Shown here: positions 19,945-28,373 of the stretch, one piece after another | Position numbering within the stretch: position 1 is the stretch's first letter | Layout: each line of letters opens with the position of its first letter | From: Mycolicibacterium peregrinum | GTDB taxonomy: Bacteria; Actinomycetota; Actinomycetes; Mycobacteriales; Mycobacteriaceae | Assembly: GCF_002102345.1 (NCBI RefSeq) | Contig: NZ_LQPP01000044.1 | Location: 41,494-105,493, forward strand | Length of the DNA: 64,000 bases | Direction: 5' to 3' | Notes under the pieces: generated by a model | The model's input: the letters and a program-made list of their open reading frames with translations, nothing else | Told to the model about the DNA's origin: nothing | Database searches by the model: none | Made by a program: the position numbers and the translations under genes

Positions 19945-20460
19945 ATGCATCAGGGCCTGGGACTTGAGGCGTACAACGCTTTGCCGACGCGCCGTGCGGT
20001 GCATGCCGTGTACGAGTGCTGCTACAGCGTTGTGCTGGCGACCGATCTTGCCGGAGGGCGTCCGTTCGCCGACCATGCCGCGCTGTTCCGGCAGGCCGAT
20101 GCCCTGCTGTTCAGCCTCGGTGAGGATTCCATCGACCGGGTACTGCAGGCCTATCCGCACATCGGGCGGCGTCCCCGCAGCCCGAAGTCGGTGTGCGAAC
20201 AGTGCTCGGTGTGGGACGACGATCCCGAGGTGATGACCCAGCTCAACTCCGAGGTCCGGCACTACGCCGAGCGGTTCGGGTTCGGCTTCGTGATGTTCGT
20301 CGAAGACTGCTGCGCGCACCGGGCCATGGCCGGGATCCTCGACCGGCTGCACAATGACCGCGACACCGAACGCAAGGTGGTCCGCAACGAGTTGGCCCGC
20401 ATCAACCGGGCCCGGCTGGAACGCATGCTCGGCCCCGAGGGCGGCTACTACAACTGGTAG
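19945..20460 (+). CDS. uraD: OHCU decarboxylase-like protein (ureide pathway)
   Basis: Probably decarboxylates 2-oxo-4-hydroxy-4-carboxy-5-ureidoimidazoline to S-allantoin, the last step of urate oxidation. 171 aa. Family marks are FNALP-like YNALPTRRAV at the start, HPHIG-like YPHIGRRPRS, and a C-terminal RFGFGFVMFVEDCCAHRAMAGILDRL helix with NELARINRARLERML. GTG 19939, TTG 19942 and ATG 19945 are in frame; I take ATG. A TAGCCT -10 candidate is at 19881-19886. No uricase or allantoinase gene is in the window, so the pathway link is by family only. Confidence 0.72.
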   Translation: MHQGLGLEAYNALPTRRAVHAVYECCYSVVLATDLAGGRPFADHAALFRQADALLFSLGEDSIDRVLQAYPHIGRRPRSPKSVCEQCSVWDDDPEVMTQLNSEVRHYAERFGFGFVMFVEDCCAHRAMAGILDRLHNDRDTERKVVRNELARINRARLERMLGPEGGYYNW

Positions 20461-20543
20461 CCGGGCCCACACCGCGATCCCTGACGTAGCGTGGTGCAGC
20501 AGAGCCGATTTCATCGCCAGCCCTGCACCGACCGAGGACAGCC

Positions 20544-21494
20544 ATGCTCACTTCCGAGAACCACGTCCTGCAGATCGGCCCACTGAAGCCCTCACTCGCG
20601 GAAACCCTGCGCACCGATTACCACGCGTACGCCCTTCCCAACGGGGACCAGCGAGAGGCATTTCTGGCCGAACACGCGGCCGAGGTCACCGCGATCGTCG
20701 TCTCCGGCGTCACCCGAGTCGACCCAGATCTGATGGCCGCACTTCCGAACCTGAAGGCCGTGGTGAACTTCGGCGTCGGGTACGACAACATCGACGTGGA
20801 GGCCGCCACGGCACGGGGTATCGGCGTCAGCAACACCCCTGACGTGCTCGACGACTGCGTGGCCGACACCGCGGTAGGCCTTCTCATCGACACCATGCGG
20901 CAGTTCTCGGCCGCCGACCGGTACCTGCGGGCGGGCCGCTGGGCAGCCGAAGGCAATTACCCACTGACACAGCACGTTTCAGGATCCTTGGTCGGCATCC
21001 TGGGGCTGGGCCGGATCGGTGGCGCGATCGCCACCCGGCTCAGCGCATTCGGTTGTGTAATCAGCTACCACAACCGCAGGCAGATCCCCGGCAGCCCGTA
21101 CACCTACGTCGACTCCCCGGTCGAACTGGCCCGCCTCGTCAGGGTGCTCGTGGTCGCCGCCGCAGGCGGGTCCGGCACCCGTCACCTCGTGAACCGAGAA
21201 GTGCTCGACGCGCTCGGGGCAGACGGCTATCTGATCAACATCGCCCGCGGCAGCGTGATCGACCAGGACGCCCTCGTCGAGGCACTGACTCACGGCCGGC
21301 TGGCCGGGGCGGGTCTGGACGTGTTCGCCGACGAACCGAACGTCCCCGCCGCGTTGATACCGCTCGACAACGTGGTGCTGCTGCCCCATGTCGGCAGTGG
21401 CACGGTCGAAACACGGGCGGCCATGGAGGCACTGGTCCTGGCCAATCTGGACAAGTTCTTGCAGTCGGGCGAGCTGGTCACGCCCGTTCGGTGA
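20544..21494 (+). CDS. D-2-hydroxyacid dehydrogenase
   Basis: NAD(P)-dependent oxidoreductase of the glyoxylate/hydroxypyruvate reductase group, 316 aa. The dinucleotide motif GLGRIG is at residues 154-159, the substrate Arg is in NIARGSVID, and the acid and His lie in LDVFADEPNVP and LLPHVGSGT. The N-terminal catalytic half has the VVNFGVGYDNIDVEAATARGI signature. It stands alone between uraD and the hydrolase gene; the preferred substrate cannot be told. Confidence 0.9.
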   Translation: MLTSENHVLQIGPLKPSLAETLRTDYHAYALPNGDQREAFLAEHAAEVTAIVVSGVTRVDPDLMAALPNLKAVVNFGVGYDNIDVEAATARGIGVSNTPDVLDDCVADTAVGLLIDTMRQFSAADRYLRAGRWAAEGNYPLTQHVSGSLVGILGLGRIGGAIATRLSAFGCVISYHNRRQIPGSPYTYVDSPVELARLVRVLVVAAAGGSGTRHLVNREVLDALGADGYLINIARGSVIDQDALVEALTHGRLAGAGLDVFADEPNVPAALIPLDNVVLLPHVGSGTVETRAAMEALVLANLDKFLQSGELVTPVR

Positions 21495-21534
21495 ATCGCG
21501 CCCGTGACGGGCATGCTCCGGCGATGATGTCGCG

Positions 21535-22674
21535 ATGGATGACCTCGTACACGGCCACTGCGACGACCGCTTCTCTTCGATCCGCGATGCGTTGGCAGAC
21601 GGGCTGGCCAGTGGAGAGGAGACCGGGGCGGCCATCGCGATCGACGTCGACGGTGAACTCGTCGTCGACATGTGGGGCGGATCCGCCGACGCGGCGCGGA
21701 CCAAGCCCTGGACCGAGGACACCATCGTCAACGTTTGGTCATCCACCAAGACGGTGACGGCACTGGCCGGGCTCATGCTCATCGACCGCGACCTGATCAC
21801 CGCCGACACACCGGTGGCCGAGTACTGGCCGGAGTTCGCGGCAAACGGTAAGCAGGACATCGAGTTTCGCCACCTGTTGACGCACAGCTCGGGACTGTCG
21901 GGGTGGGAACAGCCGTTCGCCGTCGAGGACATCTACGACTGGGAGAAATCGACGGCGGCGTTGGCGGCCCAGGCGCCGTGGTGGGAGCCGGGTACCGCAT
22001 CGGGTTACCACGCGCTGACGCATGGCCACCTCATCGGTGAGGTGCTGCGCAGGGTCACCGGCAAGACGCTCAAGGAATTCGTCCGTGACGAGATCTCACG
22101 CCCGCTGGGCGCCGACTTCCAGATCGGGGCGCGCCCCGAGGACACGCACCGCATCGCCGAGATCATCCCGTCCGACGAACCGATGGACCTGCCGTTGGAC
22201 CAACTGTCCGAAACCGCGATCAAGACATTGATGGGCGCACCGTCACCGGCGATCGCCAACACCGCCGAGTGGCGCGCCGCCGACATCGGTGCGGTCAACG
22301 GTCACGGCAATGCGCGGTCGTTGGCCAGGATTCTCTCGCCGGTCTCGTTGGGCGGCACGGTGAACGGTGTCAAAATGCTGCGCCCCGAGACCGTCGAATC
22401 GATCTTCGAGCCTCAGATTGACAGCCCCGACCTGGTGCTGCTCGGCCACCCGCTGCGCTGGGGCCTGGGATTCGGCCTGCCGCAGACGCAAACCGTGCCC
22501 TATGTCCCGGACGGCAAGATCTGCTTCTGGGGCGGCTGGGGCGGATCGTGGGAGACGTGCAACCCCGATCACCGCGCCACGTTCGCCTACGTCATGAACA
22601 AGATGGGGCCGGGCGTCGAAGGATCCGCGCGCACCGCCCGCTATCTGAACCTGTTCTACGAGGCCCTAGCCTGA
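21535..22674 (+). CDS. Class C beta-lactamase-fold serine hydrolase/esterase
   Basis: 379 aa, with the nucleophile motif SSTK at residues 69-72 (SxxK) and a Tyr motif (YHAL) near 158 in place of the YxN of true beta-lactamases. LLTHSSGLSGW and the CFWGGWGGSW segment near the end are typical of the LipL/EstB-like esterase group. No signal peptide is evident, so it is likely a cytosolic or surface-loose esterase rather than a drug-degrading lactamase. It is not obviously linked to its neighbours. Confidence 0.85.
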   Translation: MDDLVHGHCDDRFSSIRDALADGLASGEETGAAIAIDVDGELVVDMWGGSADAARTKPWTEDTIVNVWSSTKTVTALAGLMLIDRDLITADTPVAEYWPEFAANGKQDIEFRHLLTHSSGLSGWEQPFAVEDIYDWEKSTAALAAQAPWWEPGTASGYHALTHGHLIGEVLRRVTGKTLKEFVRDEISRPLGADFQIGARPEDTHRIAEIIPSDEPMDLPLDQLSETAIKTLMGAPSPAIANTAEWRAADIGAVNGHGNARSLARILSPVSLGGTVNGVKMLRPETVESIFEPQIDSPDLVLLGHPLRWGLGFGLPQTQTVPYVPDGKICFWGGWGGSWETCNPDHRATFAYVMNKMGPGVEGSARTARYLNLFYEALA

Positions 22675-22706
22675 GAACTCGGGCCACACCGTTAGTATTT
22701 GGCGAC

Positions 22707-22735
22707 GTCTCCTTGGATACCGTCTCCAAGGAGAC
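22707..22735. promoter_or_regulatory. 11-bp perfect inverted repeat before the STAS gene
   Basis: GTCTCCTTGGA at 22707-22717 is repeated inverted at 22725-22735 across a seven-base spacer. It lies 25 bases before the STAS start and 33 after the hydrolase stop. It lacks a T-run, so an operator or an mRNA structure next to the ribosome site (CGGAGG at 22748-22753) is more likely than a terminator. Confidence 0.6.
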
Positions 22736-22759
22736 ACGAGATACGTCGGAGGTAACCGG

Positions 22760-23122
22760 ATGACCAGCCAACCGGACCCTGCAAGCTGCTCCGTGGAAGA
22801 GAGCCGCGTAGGCGGGGTCAGTGTGGTGGCAGTGGCCGGAACGGTCGACATGCTCACCGCGCCCAAACTCGAAGAGGCGATCAACGCCGCCGCCAAGAGT
22901 TCGCCATCTGCCATCGTTGTCGATCTGAGTGCCGTGGAATTCCTGGCCTCGGCCGGCATGGGCGTACTGGTGGCCGCACATGAACAGTTGGGTGACGCGG
23001 CACGGTTCGCCGTGGTCGCCGACGGGCCGGCCACCAGCCGGCCGCTCAAGCTGGTCGGGATCGCCGAGGTCGTTGATCTGTTCGCGACGCTCGACGAGGC
23101 TTTGGCCGCAGTAAAGACATAA
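22760..23122 (+). CDS. rsfB: STAS anti-anti-sigma factor, RsfB-like
   Basis: Partner-switching regulator, 120 aa. A STAS fold is clear: VSVVAVAGTVDMLTAPKLEEAI and the loop VVDLSAVEFLASAGMGVLV with the phosphorylatable Ser at residue 64. When unphosphorylated such proteins bind the anti-sigma kinase and free the sigma factor. By position shortly after ppa and by neighbours, this matches M. smegmatis RsfB (MSMEG_6127), which acts on the SigF system; the match is remembered, not searched. A CGGAGG ribosome site precedes ATG. The anti-sigma kinase gene follows after 33 bases. Confidence 0.85.
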   Translation: MTSQPDPASCSVEESRVGGVSVVAVAGTVDMLTAPKLEEAINAAAKSSPSAIVVDLSAVEFLASAGMGVLVAAHEQLGDAARFAVVADGPATSRPLKLVGIAEVVDLFATLDEALAAVKT

Positions 23123-23155
23123 CACCGGCGACAACGGGGTAGCCAGCAGGGCGAC

Positions 23156-23599
23156 ATGACAGACGCAGGCCAGTCAGCTCAGTTCACCAAGCATGTCAGG
23201 GCCGCACCGGAAGATGCGGCGCAGATACGCCGTGAATTCTCCAGTTGGCTGAGCACGCATTTCACGCTCGACCCGACCAAGGCCAGCGACGTGGTACTGG
23301 CCGTGAACGAGGCGCTGGCCAACGCCGCGGAGTTCGCATACGCCGATGCCCCGACGCCCGGATTGCTACACGTACACGCCGACTACGACGGCGATGCATC
23401 CGTACTCACCGTCACCGTCAGCGATGACGGCGTGTGGCGGGTCTCTGAATCCGGCCACAAGAACCCGGCCCGCGGACGCGGGATCCCGCTGATGCGCGCG
23501 CTCACCGACCGAGCCCTGATCGACTCCGGTCACGCAGGCACCGAAGTCCGCCTGCAGTGGGACGAGATCGATCAGAACTGCGGCAACCGCACCACCTGA
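23156..23599 (+). CDS. RsbW-type anti-sigma factor serine kinase
   Basis: GHKL ATPase, 147 aa, that should phosphorylate the STAS partner and bind a sigma factor. The ATP-site boxes are present: N box VLAVNEALANAAEFAY, G1 box SDDGVWR and G2 region GRGIPLMRALTD. It is in an operon with the STAS gene. Its last 28 bases overlap the end of the oppositely directed response regulator gene, so transcripts of the two halves of this signalling locus would be antisense to each other at their 3' ends. Confidence 0.87.
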   Translation: MTDAGQSAQFTKHVRAAPEDAAQIRREFSSWLSTHFTLDPTKASDVVLAVNEALANAAEFAYADAPTPGLLHVHADYDGDASVLTVTVSDDGVWRVSESGHKNPARGRGIPLMRALTDRALIDSGHAGTEVRLQWDEIDQNCGNRTT

Positions 23600-24015
23600 A
23601 CGAAGAACTCGTCGATCTGACGGACCGCACTCATGAACTGGTCCAGGTCGACGGGCTTGGTGACGTAGGCGTTGGCGTGCAGCTTGTAGCTGCGGAGGAT
23701 GTCCTCCTCGGCTGACGACGTGGTCAGCACCACGATCGGGATGTGGCACAGTTCGACATCCGACTTGATCTTCTCCAGCAACTGCCGGCCGTCGTACTTC
23801 GGTAGGTTCAGGTCGAGCAGGATCAGGTCCGGGCGCGGCGCACCTTCGAAGGCGCCGCGCCGATACAGAAAGTCCAGGCCTTCCTCGCCGTCGCGGGCAA
23901 CGTGCAGGTTGTTCTTGATCTTGTTGTGCTCGAAGGCTTCCCGGGTGATGAGCTCGTCACCGGGATCGTCTTCGACCAACAGGATGTCAATGGCTCGGTT
24001 GACCGATGAGGTCAC
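23572..24015 (-). CDS. Single-domain response regulator
   Basis: CheY/Rcp1-like receiver, 147 aa, with no output domain. The acidic pocket is ILLVEDDPGD near residues 11-20, the phospho-acceptor Asp is D68 in ILLDLNLPKYDG, the Thr/Ser is in VVLTTSS and the Lys in YVTKPVDL. The GTG at 24015 overlaps the histidine kinase stop, and the longer open frame upstream is a shadow of the kinase gene. It is the likely phosphate acceptor for that kinase. How it passes the signal on is unknown. Confidence 0.9.
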   Translation of the reverse strand: MTSSVNRAIDILLVEDDPGDELITREAFEHNKIKNNLHVARDGEEGLDFLYRRGAFEGAPRPDLILLDLNLPKYDGRQLLEKIKSDVELCHIPIVVLTTSSAEEDILRSYKLHANAYVTKPVDLDQFMSAVRQIDEFFVQVVRLPQF

Positions 24016-25589
24016 TTGGGACTTCCTTCCAACTGGGCTTCCGGCACGACGTCGGGGACGGTCGTGGGTGTGACGGGCAGGGTGAACATGAACCGGGTTC
24101 CAGGCGAGTACGACGTGTCGATCCAGATGGATCCGCCGTGGTGCTCGACGATCTTCTTGCACAACGCGAGCCCGATACCGGTGCCGCTGAAGGCGTCACG
24201 TCCGTGCAGGCGTTGGAATATGACGAACACCTTGTCCACGAACTCCTCGCCGATGCCGATTCCATTGTCCGAAACACTGAATACCCAGTTCTCGGCCAGT
24301 TCACCGGTACCCGGCCGGCAATCGATGACGATCCGGGGCACAACCCCGTCGCGACGGAACTTCACCGCGTTTCCGATCAGGTTCTGCCACAGCATGGTCA
24401 TGAGTGTGGGATCGCCGTCTATCTGCGGCAACGGCTCGTCCGGTCGCTCGATCTCGGCGCCCGACTCCCCGACGGAGGTGGCCAGGTTCTTCAGCGCGCT
24501 GTCGAGTGCGTCGTCGAGGTTCACCTCGGCATGGGTGGCGTTGAGCCGGCCCACCCGCGAGAACGTCAGCAGATCGTTGATCAGTACCTGCATGCGCTTG
24601 GCCCCGTCGACGGCGAAGCCGATGTACTCGGCTCCCCGCTCGTCCAGTTTGTCGCCGTACCGCTTCTCCAGCAGCTGACAGAACGAAGCGACCTTGCGCA
24701 ACGGCTCCTGGAGATCATGCGATGCCACATACGCGAACTGCTCCAGTTCGGCATTGGACCGGCGCAGTTCCTCTGCCTGCTGATCGAGGGCGTCCTTGGC
24801 GGATTGCGACGCGTCGAGTTCTTCGACGACCCGTTGCCGCATGTCCTCGACATCGGCGGCGATCGCCCGAATGTCCTTGGGGCCCTGCGGGACGATGCGT
24901 TGCGCGAAGTTGCCCTCGGTGATCCGGCGGCACGAGCCTGCCAGCGCCGCCAGTGGTCGCGTGACCGCACTGCGCACCAGCACCGTCAACAACACCGCCA
25001 TGGTGAAGAACGCCGCGATCATCGCGATCACCACGCCGTTGCGCCAGGCCCGGACGTGGCCCAGCTCGTCGACGCTGGCCTGCCTGGCCTGACTGAGATT
25101 GGCGTTCTGCACGTCGAAGAGTTCGCGCAGTCCGTCGAATGCAGCCCTGCCGCGATCCGAGGTGCGCGGGTCGACAACCGCGGGCCGACCCACCTGGACG
25201 CCCGCGATGAGCGGCTCTGCGTAGTTGGCCCGCCACGCTGCTGCGGCAGTCTCGATCGAATCGAGATCGGCCAGCAGGCCGTCGTGGCCGGCCAGGTAAC
25301 CGCGGATATCCGCCGCCGCAGCCGATTCGGCACCCTGCCCATCTCCGTATGGCTCAAGGAACCGAGGATCCGCGGCAATCGCGTATCCACGCACCGCCGT
25401 CTCCTGGTCCCGCAGCGCCGCCTGCAGTTGATACGCCGCAACCCGGGCGGGCTGAATGTTGTCGATGAGCTCTCGCGACACGGCGTCGGTTCGGGCCACC
25501 AGCGCGATGCCTGCGATCGCACCGGTCAGGACGATCACACACATCACCGATACCAGCAGGTTCTGCCAGCCTTGCACCGTGAGCTTCAT
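24012..25589 (-). CDS. Membrane sensor histidine kinase with CHASE3-like sensor and HAMP
   Basis: 525 aa. Helix 1 at about 10-32, an extracytoplasmic helical CHASE3-like region at 33-184, helix 2 at 185-206, HAMP at about 206-260, a coiled coil, then HisKA with the phospho-His H291 in YVASHDLQEPLRKV, and an ATPase domain with N box WQNLIGNAVKF, DNGIGIGEEF and GTGIGLALCKKIVEHHGG. The kinase core is like that of Cph1-type kinases, but the GAF/PHY bilin domains are missing. It is coupled on both sides by four-base and three-base overlaps to the phosphatase and regulator genes. Confidence 0.92.
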   Translation of the reverse strand: MKLTVQGWQNLLVSVMCVIVLTGAIAGIALVARTDAVSRELIDNIQPARVAAYQLQAALRDQETAVRGYAIAADPRFLEPYGDGQGAESAAAADIRGYLAGHDGLLADLDSIETAAAAWRANYAEPLIAGVQVGRPAVVDPRTSDRGRAAFDGLRELFDVQNANLSQARQASVDELGHVRAWRNGVVIAMIAAFFTMAVLLTVLVRSAVTRPLAALAGSCRRITEGNFAQRIVPQGPKDIRAIAADVEDMRQRVVEELDASQSAKDALDQQAEELRRSNAELEQFAYVASHDLQEPLRKVASFCQLLEKRYGDKLDERGAEYIGFAVDGAKRMQVLINDLLTFSRVGRLNATHAEVNLDDALDSALKNLATSVGESGAEIERPDEPLPQIDGDPTLMTMLWQNLIGNAVKFRRDGVVPRIVIDCRPGTGELAENWVFSVSDNGIGIGEEFVDKVFVIFQRLHGRDAFSGTGIGLALCKKIVEHHGGSIWIDTSYSPGTRFMFTLPVTPTTVPDVVPEAQLEGSPK

Positions 25590-26797
25590 ACCGAAGAACG
25601 CTCCACTCTGATCATCGCGATGTCATCGCTGAGACCGCCGTGCGGCCGCGCGCGGGATTCGACCTCGGCGACCAGTGCACCGACGAAGTCGCGTCCGGGC
25701 AGCGCCGCAAGCGAATTGGCCAGCTCGAGCAATCCGTCTTCACCCAGGCGTGCGCCGCCGGTGCCTGCGTGTCCTTCGAACAATCCGTCGGTGAGCAGTA
25801 GCAGACCATGCTGTTCTGGCAGTGCCAGTCGGTTGACGGGCCACTCCCTTGCGCCGAGACCCAGCGCCGAACCCGCCTCCGGTTCGATCCACTGCACGGC
25901 GTCGGGACCATGCGCGAGCAGGCCGGGGTGACCGGCACGCACCACGTCGTACTCCCCGCTGTCGGGATCGAGCGCCACGCTGAGCAATGTTGCGAAGATG
26001 CCCGGACCTGGACGCTCGGTGGTGAGTACGCGGTCCAGTTGGCGCATCCGCTCGTTTCCCCGGAGGCCCGCGAATGTCAGTGCCCGCCAACCGATGCGCA
26101 GAGCCACCCCCAATGCGGCCTCATCCGGTCCATGTCCCGCCACATCGCCCATCATCACGTGCACCGTCCGGTCCGGGGTCTGGACGATGTCGTAGAAATC
26201 ACCACCGAGCAGGGCTTCGCGGCGGCTCGGCAGCGAGTGCGTGACGACCTCGACGCCCGGTTCTGCCAACAGCAGTGGTGACGGCAACAGGCCACGCTCC
26301 AGGCGGGCGTTCTCCCGTTCCCGCAGCCGGCTCGCGTGCAGGTCCACCGCGGTCAGCTCGGCGCGTTTGCGCTCGATGGAGTACACGACGGCCCGCCGCA
26401 GCATCTCCGGGTCGACACGGCCTTTCACGAGATAGTCCTGCGCCCCCGAAGCGACCGCCGAGACGCCGAAGTGCTCGTCGTTCAGGCCGGTGAGCACGAT
26501 GATCGGGACCGCCGGATCAAGCTTGCCCAACCGATGCAGTGCATCGATGCCGTCGGCGTCGGGAAGGTTCAGGTCGAGCAGAACACAGTCGGGGCGCGAC
26601 TCGATCAATGACCGCTCGGCAGCCGACATGGACTGCACCCAAGCCAGATCGATGTCGGCGGTGCCGGCCACGTCGGCGATCTGCTCTTCGACCAACAACG
26701 CATCGCCCCGGTCGTCCTCGACCAGCAACAGCGACAATCGCCGCCCCGGAGCGGGGCCGGCAAGTGTGGCTGAGGGGTAGGTCTGCTCCGCGCGCAT
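25586..26797 (-). CDS. Receiver-domain PP2C phosphatase (RsbU/SpoIIE type)
   Basis: 403 aa. An N-terminal receiver domain has LLLVEDDRGDALL at residues 23-35 and acceptor D75 (CVLLDLNLPDADG). A short coiled linker leads to a PP2C domain with metal motifs GGDFYD at 198-203 and GDVAGHGPDEA at 217-227, ending GLSDDIAMIRVE. Such enzymes dephosphorylate STAS proteins, so it should activate the RsfB-like protein encoded 2.5 kb away. ATG 26797 follows GAAGGA; earlier in-frame GTGs are less likely. It is the first gene of the phosphatase-kinase-regulator operon. Confidence 0.9.
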   Translation of the reverse strand: MRAEQTYPSATLAGPAPGRRLSLLLVEDDRGDALLVEEQIADVAGTADIDLAWVQSMSAAERSLIESRPDCVLLDLNLPDADGIDALHRLGKLDPAVPIIVLTGLNDEHFGVSAVASGAQDYLVKGRVDPEMLRRAVVYSIERKRAELTAVDLHASRLRERENARLERGLLPSPLLLAEPGVEVVTHSLPSRREALLGGDFYDIVQTPDRTVHVMMGDVAGHGPDEAALGVALRIGWRALTFAGLRGNERMRQLDRVLTTERPGPGIFATLLSVALDPDSGEYDVVRAGHPGLLAHGPDAVQWIEPEAGSALGLGAREWPVNRLALPEQHGLLLLTDGLFEGHAGTGGARLGEDGLLELANSLAALPGRDFVGALVAEVESRARPHGGLSDDIAMIRVERSSV

Positions 26798-26922
26798 GGG
26801 GTCACGTCCTTCACTCACTGAGGCCACCCGGTCGCGCTGACCTCTGCTTAGTGACGACGTTGTTGAGAATACCTAGACGTACGCGTCAATTCCCCGGCAG
26901 TCGACTGATTGCGGGTTCGTGA

Positions 26923-27342
26923 TCAGGAGGCTCGCGCCTGTGAGCGCAGGTCAAGCCGACGCAGCACGTCCTCGCCCAGCACCCGCGGATCCTGGTCCGG
27001 CCCGGCCGGGATGAGGGTGACCCCGTCCGCCACCTCGGCGGCCTCGATGTCCGCGATCAGGCCGGCCAGGCCGTCAACCGTGCCGATGTAACGCACCTGT
27101 GCCTCGGGACCGGCCAGCTCGAGCCATCCGCGCGCCGAGCGGTAGGCGGCGCCGAACTCTCTGGCCACCGCGACCGTGACGTCGAGGATCACCGAGACGT
27201 CATCGTCCTCCGATTTGAGACCGGATCGGATCCGGCGCGCCTGCGCCAGGTCGGGCGCGGAGATCCGCGCCGTCGGCGACCCACCGTCGGTCAGTTCGGT
27301 CCACGCCTCGGCATCCGCCACGAATATCCGCACCCCGGCCAC
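26923..27342 (-). CDS. Hypothetical protein, actinobacterial
   Basis: 139 aa from GTG 27342. I do not recognise the family with certainty. The middle part (EFGAAYRSARGWLELAGP...RYIGTVDGLAGLIADIEAAEVADGVTLIPAGPDQDPRVLGEDVLRRL) looks like the C-terminal end of luciferase-like flavin enzymes, without the rest of the barrel. No signal peptide or membrane segment. It stands alone between the phosphatase promoter region and terC; the base composition is like the neighbours. Confidence 0.6.
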   Translation of the reverse strand: MAGVRIFVADAEAWTELTDGGSPTARISAPDLAQARRIRSGLKSEDDDVSVILDVTVAVAREFGAAYRSARGWLELAGPEAQVRYIGTVDGLAGLIADIEAAEVADGVTLIPAGPDQDPRVLGEDVLRRLDLRSQARAS

Positions 27343-27397
27343 GCTAAGTGCAAATATCGCACCTGCACAGAGTTACGTTCAGCCGGAGTCCAAGGGA

Positions 27398-28366
27398 CTA
27401 CCGCGCGTCACGCACCCGGGTCTTGTACAGACTCGCGACCGTGGTGATGGCCAGCGTCACGATGATCACACCGAGGCTGGCCAGCGTCGGGATCTCCGGG
27501 ACGTGCACCGGCTCCCCGCCGTTGATGAACGGCAGCTCGTTCTCGTGGAGCGCGTGCAGCACCAGCTTCACGCCGATGAAGGCCAGGATGAACGCCAGTC
27601 CCTGCGACAGGTAGACGAGCCGCTTGAGCAGGTCACCGAGCAGGAAGTACAGCTGCCGCAGCCCCATCAGGGCGAACACGTTTGCCGTGAACACCAGGTA
27701 GGGCTCCTGGGTGAGCCCGTAGATCGCCGGGATGGAATCCAGCGCGAACAACAGGTCTGTGGTGCCCAGAGCGACGATGACCAGGAACATCGGCGTCATC
27801 AGCCGCTTGCCGTTCTCGTGCACCCACAGCTTCAGACCGTCCCACTTGTCGGTGGTGCGCAGGTGCTTGCGGGCGAACCGCACCACCCCGTTGTCGCCGT
27901 CGTCGTCGTGGTTGGTGTCCCGGACCAGGTTGATCGCGGTGTACACCAGGAACGCGCCGAAGATGTAGAACACCCAGGAGAACTCGTTGATCGCGACCGC
28001 GCCGAGCGCGATGAAGATGCCGCGGAAGATCAGCGCCAGGATGATGCCGACCAGCAGGGCCTGCTGCTGGTAGATCCTCGGCACCTTGAAGCTCGCCATG
28101 ATGATCAAGAAGATGAACAGGTTGTCGACCGACAGGCTGTATTCGGTGAGCCACCCGGCGAAGAACTCCAGTCCGAACTGGTTGCCGTGGAAGTACCAGA
28201 CCCAGACGCCGAACGCGACCGCCATGCCGATGTACATCGACAGGTACGTCGCGGTCTCCCGCGTGGTGGGTTCGTGGGGACGTCGACCGATCACCACGAC
28301 ATCGAACAGCAGAACGGCGATCGTCACCGCCAGGGTGATGATCCATTCCAGCTGAGTTACCTGCAT
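27398..28366 (-). CDS. TerC family membrane protein
   Basis: Integral membrane protein of the TerC/Alx family, 322 aa, with about eight hydrophobic segments. The family Asp-containing helices are visible: TEYSLSVDNLFIFLIIMASF and GTTDLLFALDSIPAIYGLT. Members export or handle metals such as manganese, often during metalation of exported proteins. ATG 28366 follows CCGGAGG at ideal spacing; an extra 14 codons open upstream belong to the leader RNA. The leader is a manganese-sensing riboswitch, which supports a manganese role here. Confidence 0.93.
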   Translation of the reverse strand: MQVTQLEWIITLAVTIAVLLFDVVVIGRRPHEPTTRETATYLSMYIGMAVAFGVWVWYFHGNQFGLEFFAGWLTEYSLSVDNLFIFLIIMASFKVPRIYQQQALLVGIILALIFRGIFIALGAVAINEFSWVFYIFGAFLVYTAINLVRDTNHDDDGDNGVVRFARKHLRTTDKWDGLKLWVHENGKRLMTPMFLVIVALGTTDLLFALDSIPAIYGLTQEPYLVFTANVFALMGLRQLYFLLGDLLKRLVYLSQGLAFILAFIGVKLVLHALHENELPFINGGEPVHVPEIPTLASLGVIIVTLAITTVASLYKTRVRDAR

Positions 28367-28373
28367 CGAGAAT

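Noticed and set aside
21535..22674. Beta-lactamase resistance gene
   Set aside because: The SxxK motif is present, but the YxN motif is changed and there is no signal peptide; an esterase-like hydrolase is more likely.
24012..25589. Bacteriophytochrome
   Set aside because: The kinase core resembles Cph1-type kinases, but there is no GAF/PHY domain or bilin Cys; the sensor is CHASE3-like.
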